A model generated the notes under the pieces. The model worked only from the letters and a program-made list of their open reading frames with translations, ran no database searches and had not been told where the DNA came from. Positions 7,572-16,095 of a DNA stretch of 64,000 bases are shown here, one piece after another (the first letter of the stretch is position 1; every line of letters starts with the position of its first letter). Source of the stretch: Candidatus Poseidoniales archaeon (GTDB taxonomy: Archaea; Thermoplasmatota; Poseidoniia; Poseidoniales; Poseidoniaceae); the NCBI GenBank assembly GCA_009887095.1, contig QXYC01000023.1, forward strand, positions 62,001 through 126,000. The letters are read 5' to 3'. The position numbers and the translations under genes were made by a program.

Positions 7572-8612
7572 TCATTTATTCACGCCGTCTCGTAATTCGG
7601 CCAAGAGCGTTGCATGTTGTGCTTCTGTAACATTGAGTGACGCACGCAAGGTGGCGAGCATAGCGCCTTCATCCCCAGTAATGACACCATCGATCAACGC
7701 CGTTTCGAGCGTCATCCTGTATGTTTCTACATTCTCCGACCTGTGCGGTGTCACCTTTGCTTCTGCCAGAAGCTTGTCGTGGGTGAGGCGGTCGAAGCCA
7801 AAGGCGGTTCGGACCGTTTCAAGCAAGCGAATTTCATCATCAACCAATTCCCCATCAATCAATGCCTGTCGGAGCATGTCGAGGTAGATCTCCTCCGGCG
7901 GGGGTGCTTTTTGTTCTCTCCTCGCCTCGTTTGAGAGTCGGCGAACGCGTTCAGGGTGCATACCGAGGAACTCAACCACTTCTTGCAAGAGGTATTGCTC
8001 ATCCTTTGTGATCTTTCCATCTTCCCAAGCACGGGCGAACAACCTGCGGACGAGGTGTTCACCAGCCTGTGCGTCAAGAGAGGCTACACCTTCTGGGTTT
8101 GACACAGGCGATACGACTGGATTTTCGTGATAACTCATTCCTTCGTCAATATGGGATAAGAGGTCGAGCGTCGCTTGGCCTCCCTTTCTTAGATCGAGCA
8201 GTGTCTTCATTTCTCCATCACAGCGAACCTTCTGGGCGAGAATGGTGGTACGAAGGGTTTCAGCCGTTGTTTTTCCCGTTTGTGATAAGCCATACACTTG
8301 GCGTCGTTGTTTGCTCCCGGGAACATGTCGTTTCGACTTGATGATGTCCCCACGAGTCTCCAATCGCTTTAGCGTCCGCGGTACATGCTTTCGTTGAACA
8401 TGGATTGCAGCAGAGATTCCAGCCTGAGAGACGGCTGCGGGGGCTTCCCATTCACCTTCGGGAAGTCGGTGGTCAAGCAGGTGCAGCAATGTGCGCTGTT
8501 CGGTTGTAAGCGTACCGAGATACCCGTCAACCAATGTGCTCCCCAAACCATTGTCAACGACGGTAGCACATAGGACAATCGGTTGACCAACGAACTCAAA
8601 TGAAGTGTTCAC
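7572..8612 (-). CDS. Winged-helix protein with TerB-like helical repeats
   Basis: A 346-residue protein. Residues about 30-125 look like a MarR-type winged helix (LTTEQRTLLHLLDH, ISAAIHVQRKHVPRTLKRLETRG, then a basic wing with SKRHVPGSKQRRQVYGLSQTG). The remainder carries three related helical units, each with an aspartate-glycine turn followed by an acidic residue: WEDGKITKDE, LIDGELVDDE and LIDGVITGDE. These resemble the metal-binding repeats of TerB-like domains. It may be a DNA-binding sensor. The start is GTG at 8612, only 12 bases from the endA start on the other strand, leaving no space between the divergent genes. Confidence 0.65.
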   Translation of the reverse strand: MNTSFEFVGQPIVLCATVVDNGLGSTLVDGYLGTLTTEQRTLLHLLDHRLPEGEWEAPAAVSQAGISAAIHVQRKHVPRTLKRLETRGDIIKSKRHVPGSKQRRQVYGLSQTGKTTAETLRTTILAQKVRCDGEMKTLLDLRKGGQATLDLLSHIDEGMSYHENPVVSPVSNPEGVASLDAQAGEHLVRRLFARAWEDGKITKDEQYLLQEVVEFLGMHPERVRRLSNEARREQKAPPPEEIYLDMLRQALIDGELVDDEIRLLETVRTAFGFDRLTHDKLLAEAKVTPHRSENVETYRMTLETALIDGVITGDEGAMLATLRASLNVTEAQHATLLAELRDGVNK

Positions 8613-8623
8613 GACGCAAGGTC

Positions 8624-9733
8624 ATGGGGCGGCAAAAGCGAACCTTCACCCCTCGGGTGCGAACCACGCGCCCCCTTGGCGTTCCAATAACGCCGAATCA
8701 AGCACCAGGTGTACCGTTCGAGCCACCCTTCGAAAAGGACGGTCAGTGGTACATTCCAGCCCCCCTCGCCTCAAGGCTCCATCAAAAAAGCGCCATAGGT
8801 CGAACTGAAACTGATGGCGGCGTCTATCTTACCAGTGAGGAAATTTTGTTTTGTCATTGGCATCGTCATGTCCCTTTGCCCTCCGAGGAATGGTTTGCAC
8901 AAAGCGTTGAAACCGATCCTGACTTGGTCGCCCGAGCCGTGGCTTTTGATGTGGCTCGAAGTGGTGGCGAACTTGTTGTTCCGGTGGCGAATCTTCCACC
9001 GAAACGAGGCTTTTCTCCTTCCCCTTCTACTTGGGCGCTTCGATGGAACAGGGAGCAGAATTTTTCCAAAGAAGACCCCGTTGCACATGTCCGTTGGGCG
9101 TGGACCACTGATGACGTGAACTGGGTCGAACTCGAAGCTTGGACGGCCGATGTTACAAGTCGTGGCTTCTTGGCTGAACTCTTTGTCATCGACGAAGAAC
9201 TTGACGTCACAATGTATCGGCTCGGTTATGCCGAAATTGCAGGCAACCAAGCGATATGGGCCATGCTCTCTCCCGAGCAAATTGAGGATTTACGGACCGG
9301 TTGGTCTTCAAGAATTCCACGAGGGGAAGGATGGTACATTCCAAACGAGCATGAATGGCCGTGGCCCGCCATTGGTGTGGAACATCTCTCCGGTCGGCAC
9401 CTCCGAAATGAGGAAGGATTGTGGCTTTCGTCGAAACTTGAAGAAACTTCGATGCCTGACGACTTAGCCCTCTATGACGATTTGATGGGTCGTGGCGTTG
9501 TCCTACGACCGGGTTTCAAATTCGGTAGCCAATGGCGGATTTATGATGCGGCAGTCGGCGAAGCACACGCACCATGGTTGCTTCTTCCATCTGAACGGGC
9601 ACCCGTCAATTGGAACGGTGCATGTTTGTCAGTCCGCCTTGCTGAAGGCGTTCACAAAATCTGGGTTTGTGCCTTTGAAAATGGTTCAACGTACCGTTAC
9701 CTCAAGATGCAACGTTGGCTCCCTGGTCGCTGA
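8624..9733 (+). CDS. endA: tRNA-intron endonuclease
   Basis: Cuts introns out of pre-tRNA at bulge-helix-bulge sites. The C-terminal catalytic part reads YDDLMGRGVVLRPGFKFGSQ then RIYDAAVGEAHAPWLL and AEGVHKIWVCAF, giving the tyrosine, histidine and lysine triad of the archaeal enzyme. The N-terminal half (about 30-190) resembles a degenerate second copy, so at 369 residues this is the long, duplicated form that works as a homodimer. I chose ATG at 8624 (MGRQKRTFTPRV); an in-frame ATG at 8600 would overlap the divergent winged-helix gene. It ends next to the convergent M6 protease gene. Confidence 0.9.
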   Translation: MGRQKRTFTPRVRTTRPLGVPITPNQAPGVPFEPPFEKDGQWYIPAPLASRLHQKSAIGRTETDGGVYLTSEEILFCHWHRHVPLPSEEWFAQSVETDPDLVARAVAFDVARSGGELVVPVANLPPKRGFSPSPSTWALRWNREQNFSKEDPVAHVRWAWTTDDVNWVELEAWTADVTSRGFLAELFVIDEELDVTMYRLGYAEIAGNQAIWAMLSPEQIEDLRTGWSSRIPRGEGWYIPNEHEWPWPAIGVEHLSGRHLRNEEGLWLSSKLEETSMPDDLALYDDLMGRGVVLRPGFKFGSQWRIYDAAVGEAHAPWLLLPSERAPVNWNGACLSVRLAEGVHKIWVCAFENGSTYRYLKMQRWLPGR

Positions 9734-11854
9734 TTACTCGTTTCCGTCTACGGGCCGACCCCACGGATCGAGTTCTTCCAGAGGCCTGTCTGGAATTGGT
9801 GCCGGTTGAGCATTCTGTTGTTCCACTGGTTGAGTTTGATCTGGGGATTTCGTCCGTTTCGAATCAATGATTCCCATGCCAACCCAAACAGCCCCAACAA
9901 GGCAAACGATGCTGAGGATCCTGCCCGGTGTTCGCCACGCGTCCAGCGTCGAAGCATCGTTCGTTTCAGCTGTATAATCGAGATCATACGTCCATCGATG
10001 ACCATTGTTGTCAATCAACACCAATTCACCCCGCACCTTCATTCCATCCAAGAGCAATCCATTCGGCACAATTTCAATCTCAAGGAAGTCGTCCCCGTTT
10101 AGTACGGCCCGGTTTTCAATTGTTGCAACCCTCGACATCGGCCCGTCAAGGTCTGTCGAGAACGATTGACTTCCGTCACCAGTTGATGGCAAAGCAATGC
10201 GAACCGTCGAAGGATTCAGAGCATCCAATGTCCCAACAATTGCTGCCTCGATTGGAATCCGTGCAAGGGTAAGGATTTTGCTCGAAAGGTCAACACGGCT
10301 CTCGTCGCATTCAATCACACCGCTAATGAGTGATTCCGAATTGGTTGTTCCATTGTAGGAAAAGGTGAGGGCAACGGAGGTGGTGCCGACGCCCACTGTG
10401 TTGGGCACCAAAACAACATCTCGGCCATCCGTCATTGTTAGGTTGTGTGTGAGGTCACAGTCGACGGTTGAATCGACCTCAAGGAGAAACGACTCAGATG
10501 GGAGGATGACAGCACCAAAATTAGGAGCATTCACTTGGATCTTCGATGTGCAATGAGGTGCAGTGAATTGAATGGTAATGTTTTCATCACCATTGACATG
10601 GGCCGTCCACGACACTAAAATTCCGTCATGGTCCCGAATAAGGACACCTTCTGCGCCAAACTTCGTCCCGTTCGTGAACAGATCGCTTGCTTCACCATCG
10701 TTGATTCCCAACAACATCTGATTTCCTTCATCAGCTTCGATCACTCGAAGCCAAGGTTGTTCCACATCTCGGTTTAACTCGTTTCGTTCTTCATCGCCGA
10801 TGCTTCGATCTTGTTGGGTGACAAGAATTCCGTGTCCCGGCAAATGGCGATCAAACCCAACATCGGTGTGATGTTCAATCCAAATATATTGATCTTCGCC
10901 GAGTGGTATTTTCAAAGCACTGCCTCCTTCAGACATGCCCTCCATCACAATATTTGGGCCAATGCATGGCTGAACACTCGATGCAGGCCATGTCAAATCA
11001 AGTGTGGAATATCGTTCTAGACCAATCAATTCCATGGTGGCAGAGGTCCCTAAGGCAGGCCATACGCCGCCACCGTTCCAATTTCCACTCGCCATGATGT
11101 CCCAATTGCCAACACCGTGCCAATCCGTTTGTGGACTCACATCGTGCACAGGATAAAGATCCAACGCACCCATCTGATGCATCATTTCATGAAGAATTGT
11201 GCCCATGCCACTTGACCCTGTTCTCAAACTCGCCATCGTGTAATGGCCTACAGACTGGTCTTCCGTCACTTGTATTGGGTCTTCAAACTGAGTGAAGTGG
11301 CTCCAGATTTTGTTCGTTTGACTTGGATTTTCTTCCTGTCCCTTTGTCGTATGAAGGATTAGAACGCGGTCCACGTTCCCATCGCTATCCAGATCAAACT
11401 TCGACCAATTCACATCATCGGCTCGTTGGCGAATGACTTCTTCTGCCAAATTCATTGGTAGGAATTCACCTCGACTGTTTGTGTCTCGTTTTCCACTGCT
11501 ATCTGCTCCGTAGACTTCGACATTATCGGATGCAAGGGACACTTCTGGATGAACAAGCACTGTCAATTGAGTTTCTTTGTCTGTCAGTTGTTCGATGTAC
11601 GACCGAGCCACATCATCAAGCATGAGTTGGGCTTGGTTGGTCCCCCATGCTTCGCTGACTCGATCCTCAGGGAATTCAGTCACCAACACCAGCCACTGTT
11701 CATCGGGCTGAATGCCAAGCAACTCTGCATCAGATTCTTCTGACTGAAATTGGTTCTCCCTTACCCAATCATCAATTGTTTCTTCATTGGTAAACGCCCA
11801 ACTGCTGGCCATGAGGAACGCCACCAATATTGGGACGCCGACCCTTGGGTTCAT
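9734..11854 (-). CDS. Secreted, membrane-anchored M6-type zinc metalloprotease
   Basis: A 706-residue extracellular protease. It has a signal peptide (about 1-21), a propeptide-like region, a calcium-loop-like DLDSDGNVDRVL (about 154-165), and the zinc site HEMMHQMGALDLY (from 222), the HExxHxxGxxD pattern of M6 (immune inhibitor A-like) peptidases. A beta-rich region follows, then a membrane helix at about 653-672 (ILSIVCLVGAVWVGMGI) and a short charged tail. It probably stays on the cell surface and degrades proteins for uptake. GAGGTGA precedes the ATG. It is the last gene of a minus-strand run below tatC, which suits an exported protein. Confidence 0.85.
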   Translation of the reverse strand: MNPRVGVPILVAFLMASSWAFTNEETIDDWVRENQFQSEESDAELLGIQPDEQWLVLVTEFPEDRVSEAWGTNQAQLMLDDVARSYIEQLTDKETQLTVLVHPEVSLASDNVEVYGADSSGKRDTNSRGEFLPMNLAEEVIRQRADDVNWSKFDLDSDGNVDRVLILHTTKGQEENPSQTNKIWSHFTQFEDPIQVTEDQSVGHYTMASLRTGSSGMGTILHEMMHQMGALDLYPVHDVSPQTDWHGVGNWDIMASGNWNGGGVWPALGTSATMELIGLERYSTLDLTWPASSVQPCIGPNIVMEGMSEGGSALKIPLGEDQYIWIEHHTDVGFDRHLPGHGILVTQQDRSIGDEERNELNRDVEQPWLRVIEADEGNQMLLGINDGEASDLFTNGTKFGAEGVLIRDHDGILVSWTAHVNGDENITIQFTAPHCTSKIQVNAPNFGAVILPSESFLLEVDSTVDCDLTHNLTMTDGRDVVLVPNTVGVGTTSVALTFSYNGTTNSESLISGVIECDESRVDLSSKILTLARIPIEAAIVGTLDALNPSTVRIALPSTGDGSQSFSTDLDGPMSRVATIENRAVLNGDDFLEIEIVPNGLLLDGMKVRGELVLIDNNGHRWTYDLDYTAETNDASTLDAWRTPGRILSIVCLVGAVWVGMGIIDSKRTKSPDQTQPVEQQNAQPAPIPDRPLEELDPWGRPVDGNE

Positions 11855-11934
11855 GATGTCACCTCAAGCCCATTTGGTTTCAATCCTTGCGATGTTCGTT
11901 CGGTCGCCGATATCTTTCGGGCTCGCGAGTTCCT

Positions 11935-13263
11935 TTACGCATGTGGGTGGAGATTTCGAATGTTGGCCCCAATTTCTTGCGACCTCTTCGTGAAGTCACT
12001 GTGTTCCTCTGGAGATATTTCGATGAACACCTCGTTCGGTTTGAGTTGTTGACCCCATGCCTTTGAGGCATCGCTTGTCGTGTAGACGTAGCTTGGTCCA
12101 ATGTTGCGTTGCATCACTTCCATTACCCTGTTGAGTCGTTTCGCCTCAGGCCAAGGTTTCGAAAGTTGGGCGACCATAATTTCGAATTCAATCTCGGCAT
12201 GGTGCTGTGGCTGCGTTCGGTAAGATTGCCGCTCTAGCAAATCCATTCCATTCAGACGCACGCCAATGGCTTGACAATTTTGTTTGAATTGTGGATTGAG
12301 CGGGTCAGAGGAACACCCCGTGATGTATGCATCAGTGGTTTTTGCATTGAGAACATCACCGTACAGGAGTTCTTGTTCATGCGCAGATGAGCATAAGCCG
12401 CTGTAGCGCACCACTGGGACATTGAGGTTCAATGGCGCCGGAAGCGGTGTTGCTGCACCATCACAACGGCATTCCACGATCAGCGGTCTTCGTACGCCAC
12501 CTTCGTCGTCCATCAATGTGACTGATTTCACTGACTGGAGGGCTGGTTGTTTGAACCATCGACCGCATGTGGTCTCAATGGCCATGATCGAGGCAAGGAT
12601 TAGGAGGAAAGCAAGCCCACTAAATTCTGGCAGGGATGCATAGAGCAACATGAGCACGAGTGCATAGCATCGCAATCGCCACCAGTCTGCTGTTTCCTCA
12701 TTGAGTACTCCAATGAATCCCGCTAAGGCCATGCCCAATATTGCCAAGCTAACCACCGTTTGGGTCCAAATTACAGCCAACGCAATTGAGAGCATCAAGA
12801 CTGGATCGTATTGAGCGCTCAAGCCCATATCAGTTTGAATGCCATGTCCGTATTGGAAGGTCATTGGCACAAGGAACATCATTGTAACAAGCGTGAAGGC
12901 GAACGCACTACAGGTGCCTCCAATCATCCACCGCAGCATCCACCTTCGTTCATTTGGCAACAGACCCTTGTTGCTGAACGCCCAGATTTGTTGGATGAGA
13001 AGGGGTGCGGAGACAAGAATGGCAGAGATTGTTGCGCTTAACCATCGAACTGCACTCCATTTCGCAGGGTCATAGAGGTTCAAGCAGCCTTCGGTGCATG
13101 GATCAATTTGGGTGAGCACTATGTCGAGCCATTCATCGATTTGAGTTGAAAATATCAACGTTAAGCCTGCAATTACAGCAAAAATGAGGGTGACACGACC
13201 TGTCAATTCATCGAGATGGTCTTGGACATGTGTCCTGGTATCCCGTTCTAATTGCAGTGGCAT
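11935..13263 (-). CDS. tatC: TatC twin-arginine translocase subunit with long C-terminal domain
   Basis: TatC is the receptor of the twin-arginine export system that moves folded proteins. The N-terminal 245 residues have the family layout: an opening helix with DHLDELTGRV (family HLxELR) and about six membrane helices. TatC proteins normally end near residue 250; this one has 442. The extra part (about 255-442) is soluble, contains several cysteines (VECRCD, SGLCSS, ITGCSS, KQNCQ), and matches no family I recognise. It is not a second TatC copy. No tatA is seen in the window. Neighbours are an exported protease and a surface protein, both possible clients. Confidence 0.85.
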   Translation of the reverse strand: MPLQLERDTRTHVQDHLDELTGRVTLIFAVIAGLTLIFSTQIDEWLDIVLTQIDPCTEGCLNLYDPAKWSAVRWLSATISAILVSAPLLIQQIWAFSNKGLLPNERRWMLRWMIGGTCSAFAFTLVTMMFLVPMTFQYGHGIQTDMGLSAQYDPVLMLSIALAVIWTQTVVSLAILGMALAGFIGVLNEETADWWRLRCYALVLMLLYASLPEFSGLAFLLILASIMAIETTCGRWFKQPALQSVKSVTLMDDEGGVRRPLIVECRCDGAATPLPAPLNLNVPVVRYSGLCSSAHEQELLYGDVLNAKTTDAYITGCSSDPLNPQFKQNCQAIGVRLNGMDLLERQSYRTQPQHHAEIEFEIMVAQLSKPWPEAKRLNRVMEVMQRNIGPSYVYTTSDASKAWGQQLKPNEVFIEISPEEHSDFTKRSQEIGANIRNLHPHA

Positions 13264-13306
13264 GGAGTGGCCTCAATCCTCCAGTAGATGGGGAGTGTGA
13301 TTTGGT

Positions 13307-14263
13307 TCAAACGAGGTCTTTCGCATCAGGCTCTGCTCGTGCCTGTTCGATAGTTCGGTAGACTCCGTACATTGCCCACAGGGTGCACATTCCGACTGCA
13401 AGTTTGGTTTGCCATCCGGAGTCATTGTCCATCACATAGGCGAACAATAGGAGCAAACCTGCGCTTAGGGCACCTCGGCGAAGGCCTTGCGGTATGGCGA
13501 GGCTCTTATCGAGGTGCTCATGGCCTCCACCAAACTTGCGCTGGTAGAATTCGCCTTGAATTACTGCTGCAACGAGGAGAATTGAGAACGTTGCAAAGTA
13601 GTAGATGTTCCCTTCTTCGAAGAATGTTTCAGCTATTTGCGCTTGGCGTTCTGCTTCTGCTACTTCTGGGTCGACATCAGCAACAAACAAACTGTCGTAG
13701 TCACCAACACTGATGGTGCGAACGGCGAGTTCTTCTTCTCCATCATTGGTTGTGGAACCTGGTTCAGAGATCGAGAATGAGAGGATGTTCCATGCATCGC
13801 CTGGATCGAAGTTTCCGTTTCCATTCACTGCGTTACCGACGAGTTGGAAAGGAATGATTCCCACATCTTCGCTAGGCGCAGTCCATGTGAATACCCAGTC
13901 GTTGCCAACTGCGTTTTGACCGATTGCACCCGGTTCATCAGCCACAACTGAAGATCCTTCTCCAGGTGTAAGCGTGCCCATGTTGTAATCCCAAATCATG
14001 AAACCGCCACCATCGTTTGAAGCATGCTGAAGTGAGACGGTGAATGTGTATGTTTCGTCGAGCGTGTATGAGCGTGGTACGCCGGAAATCGAAACGACGA
14101 CTTCAGTGGATGGAACGCCATCTCCGTGACAGGTGCACCCTGTTTCAACAACGAGTGAGTCACCGTTCTTCCAAGGTGGCCCACCTGGCATCCCTAGAGC
14201 GGGTGCAGCGAACAAGAGAACCATCAAGCCAACCATGAGGAGACGGGTATTGCGAGATAGCAT
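13307..14263 (-). CDS. Surface protein with CxCH motif and choice-of-anchor V-like domain
   Basis: A 318-residue exported membrane protein. A signal peptide (about 1-24) is followed by TGCTCHGDG (about 41-49), a short cysteine/histidine motif that could hold haem or a metal, then a beta-sandwich with GGGFMIWD, TWTAPSEDVG and GNFDPGDAWN segments that recall the choice-of-anchor V group. Three membrane helices lie near the C-terminus (about 218-239, 262-279 and 285-302), so the sandwich faces outside. AAGGTGA precedes the ATG. Position between tatC and the transhydrogenase genes suggests membrane energy or export functions, but the role is unknown. Confidence 0.7.
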   Translation of the reverse strand: MLSRNTRLLMVGLMVLLFAAPALGMPGGPPWKNGDSLVVETGCTCHGDGVPSTEVVVSISGVPRSYTLDETYTFTVSLQHASNDGGGFMIWDYNMGTLTPGEGSSVVADEPGAIGQNAVGNDWVFTWTAPSEDVGIIPFQLVGNAVNGNGNFDPGDAWNILSFSISEPGSTTNDGEEELAVRTISVGDYDSLFVADVDPEVAEAERQAQIAETFFEEGNIYYFATFSILLVAAVIQGEFYQRKFGGGHEHLDKSLAIPQGLRRGALSAGLLLLFAYVMDNDSGWQTKLAVGMCTLWAMYGVYRTIEQARAEPDAKDLV

Positions 14264-14357
14264 GGACTCACCTTGATGTTCCCACTTGACCCAGCCCTTT
14301 GAACATTACTTCATGCCCACGAGCCAAATGCTCGCTCAATGGGTAGGAGTGGCCCAT

Positions 14358-15812
14358 TCAAATTTCTTTGACAGCGGTGTTTAATCCACTCATCATAGCC
14401 TTACCATCGCCGAAGAGCATCATGGTTTTGTCCATGTAGAATAAGTCGTTGTCAACACCTGCGTAGCCAACCGAAAGGGAGCGCTTGATGATGACCACGG
14501 TTCGTGCCTGATCAGCATCGATGATTGGCATACCTGCGAGTGGTCCCTCGCCGCTTCGAGCCGCAGGGTTCGTCGTGTCATTTGCACCAATCACGAGCGC
14601 CACATCACAATCTGGGAATTCACCATTGATTTCATCCATTTCGATCAGTTGTTCGTAGGGCACATTGGCTTCAGCGAGGAGCACGTTCATGTGACCTGGC
14701 ATTCGGCCAGCCACCGGGTGAATTGCGTACTTGATTTCGGTACCAAACTTCTCCTCCATGATGGTGGCAAATTCCTTCACTGCATGTTGGCATTGAGAGA
14801 CAGCCATGCCATAGCCTGGCACAATGATGACCTTCTGTGCACCATCAAGCATCATGGCGACTTCATCAGCGTCAGAGCCTACCTTGGTTCGAGTGAGGTC
14901 TTGCTTTTCGCCGCTTCCACCAAAGGATTTGAACAGCACATCGACCAGCTTCCGATTCATTGCCTTGCACATAATGAAAGTTAGAATCAGTCCAGATGCA
15001 CCAACGAGCGATCCCGCGATGATGAGGACCGAATTTCCGATGATGAAACCAGTGAACGCTGCTGCGATTCCGGAGAGGGAGTTGAGCAGTGAGACCACAA
15101 CAGGCATGTCAGCACCGCCAATCGGGAGTACAAGGATGATACCAAGAAGACACGAAATGCCAATGATGGCCCATAGGTAGGTTGCATTTGTTGGCTCTTC
15201 AATGCTCATGTAAATCATTGCAATGACGCCGAGCAACAAGAGAACCTTAACTGGATTAAGCCACGTTGGTCCCCATGTTGGTGTCTTGATCCACTTTCCG
15301 AAGATTTCGACACCACCCTTGAGTTTGTACATTGCCAGCAGAGAGCCTGTGAGGGTCATCCAGCCAACAAGGGCCGAGAGTCCAGCAGCGACCATCGTGA
15401 CTGTGAGTTCAAGTCCTTCAGGAAGCGTATTCGAGTCTGCGATGAACTTTTGAATTTCTGAAAGAGCCACGAGCGCCGATGCAGCCCCACCAAATCCATT
15501 AAACAAGGCGACTAATTCTGGCATTCCAGTCATTTGAACACGCTTTGCCATCCAATATCCGATCACTGAACCGAGCACGAGTCCTGCGCCGATCAATGTC
15601 CAATCAATTACGCCCTCATCGGAGAGTTGCATTTCTAAAATCGTCGTGATGACTGCAACGAGCATTCCCATGGCACCGAGTTGGTTTCCAAATGGTGCTG
15701 TTCGAGGGTGGCCTAATTTCTTGAGCCCAAAGATGAACAAAGCTGCAGAGATCAAGTAGCCGATTGAAACCCAGTCTTCCATCTCAGGCACCTCCACGCT
15801 TCTTTCCAGCAA
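14358..15812 (-). CDS. pntB: NAD(P) transhydrogenase subunit beta
   Basis: Membrane and NADP(H)-binding subunit of proton-translocating transhydrogenase, which uses the ion gradient to reduce NADP+ with NADH. The first 270 residues form about eight to nine membrane helices (GNQLGAMGMLVAVITTIL, VALFNGFGGAASALVA). The C-terminal domain III begins near KVIIVPGYGMAVSQCQHAVKE, with HPVAGRMPGHMNVLLAEA and GANDTTNPAAR, the classic NADP site. The length of 484 is normal. Its start overlaps the end of pntAB by 29 bases, showing one operon. Confidence 0.97.
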   Translation of the reverse strand: MLERSVEVPEMEDWVSIGYLISAALFIFGLKKLGHPRTAPFGNQLGAMGMLVAVITTILEMQLSDEGVIDWTLIGAGLVLGSVIGYWMAKRVQMTGMPELVALFNGFGGAASALVALSEIQKFIADSNTLPEGLELTVTMVAAGLSALVGWMTLTGSLLAMYKLKGGVEIFGKWIKTPTWGPTWLNPVKVLLLLGVIAMIYMSIEEPTNATYLWAIIGISCLLGIILVLPIGGADMPVVVSLLNSLSGIAAAFTGFIIGNSVLIIAGSLVGASGLILTFIMCKAMNRKLVDVLFKSFGGSGEKQDLTRTKVGSDADEVAMMLDGAQKVIIVPGYGMAVSQCQHAVKEFATIMEEKFGTEIKYAIHPVAGRMPGHMNVLLAEANVPYEQLIEMDEINGEFPDCDVALVIGANDTTNPAARSGEGPLAGMPIIDADQARTVVIIKRSLSVGYAGVDNDLFYMDKTMMLFGDGKAMMSGLNTAVKEI

Positions 15813-16095
15813 TCATGTTTAGCATTCTGTTGGTGACAGCAAATCCACCAACCACATTGATCATGGCAAGGGTAACTGCAACGAACGCTAAGATCCCTGA
15901 AAGTTCTGTGTTCCCGCCATCAAAGGCGACATTCGATCCGATGAGCGCACCAATGATGGAGATTCCAGAAATTGCATTTGCGCCGCTCATCAAAGGGGTG
16001 TGCAAGGTTGCCGGCACCTTTGTAATCAGTTCGAAACCGATGAAAATAGCGAGCATGAACAAGGTGATGTTTCCAATTAAAAATTCTGGGCTCAT
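15784..16095 (-). CDS. pntAB: NAD(P) transhydrogenase subunit alpha 2 (membrane)
   Basis: A 103-residue membrane subunit with three predicted helices (NITLFMLAIFIGFELITKV, AISGISIIGALIGS, LAFVAVTLAMINVVGGFAV). The segment TKVPATLHTPLMSGANAISG is the hallmark of the PntA C-terminal membrane part. Here, as in many archaea and alpha-proteobacteria, the alpha subunit is split into two genes. It overlaps pntAA by four bases (ATGA), indicating translational coupling. Confidence 0.96.
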   Translation of the reverse strand: MSPEFLIGNITLFMLAIFIGFELITKVPATLHTPLMSGANAISGISIIGALIGSNVAFDGGNTELSGILAFVAVTLAMINVVGGFAVTNRMLNMIAGKKRGGA

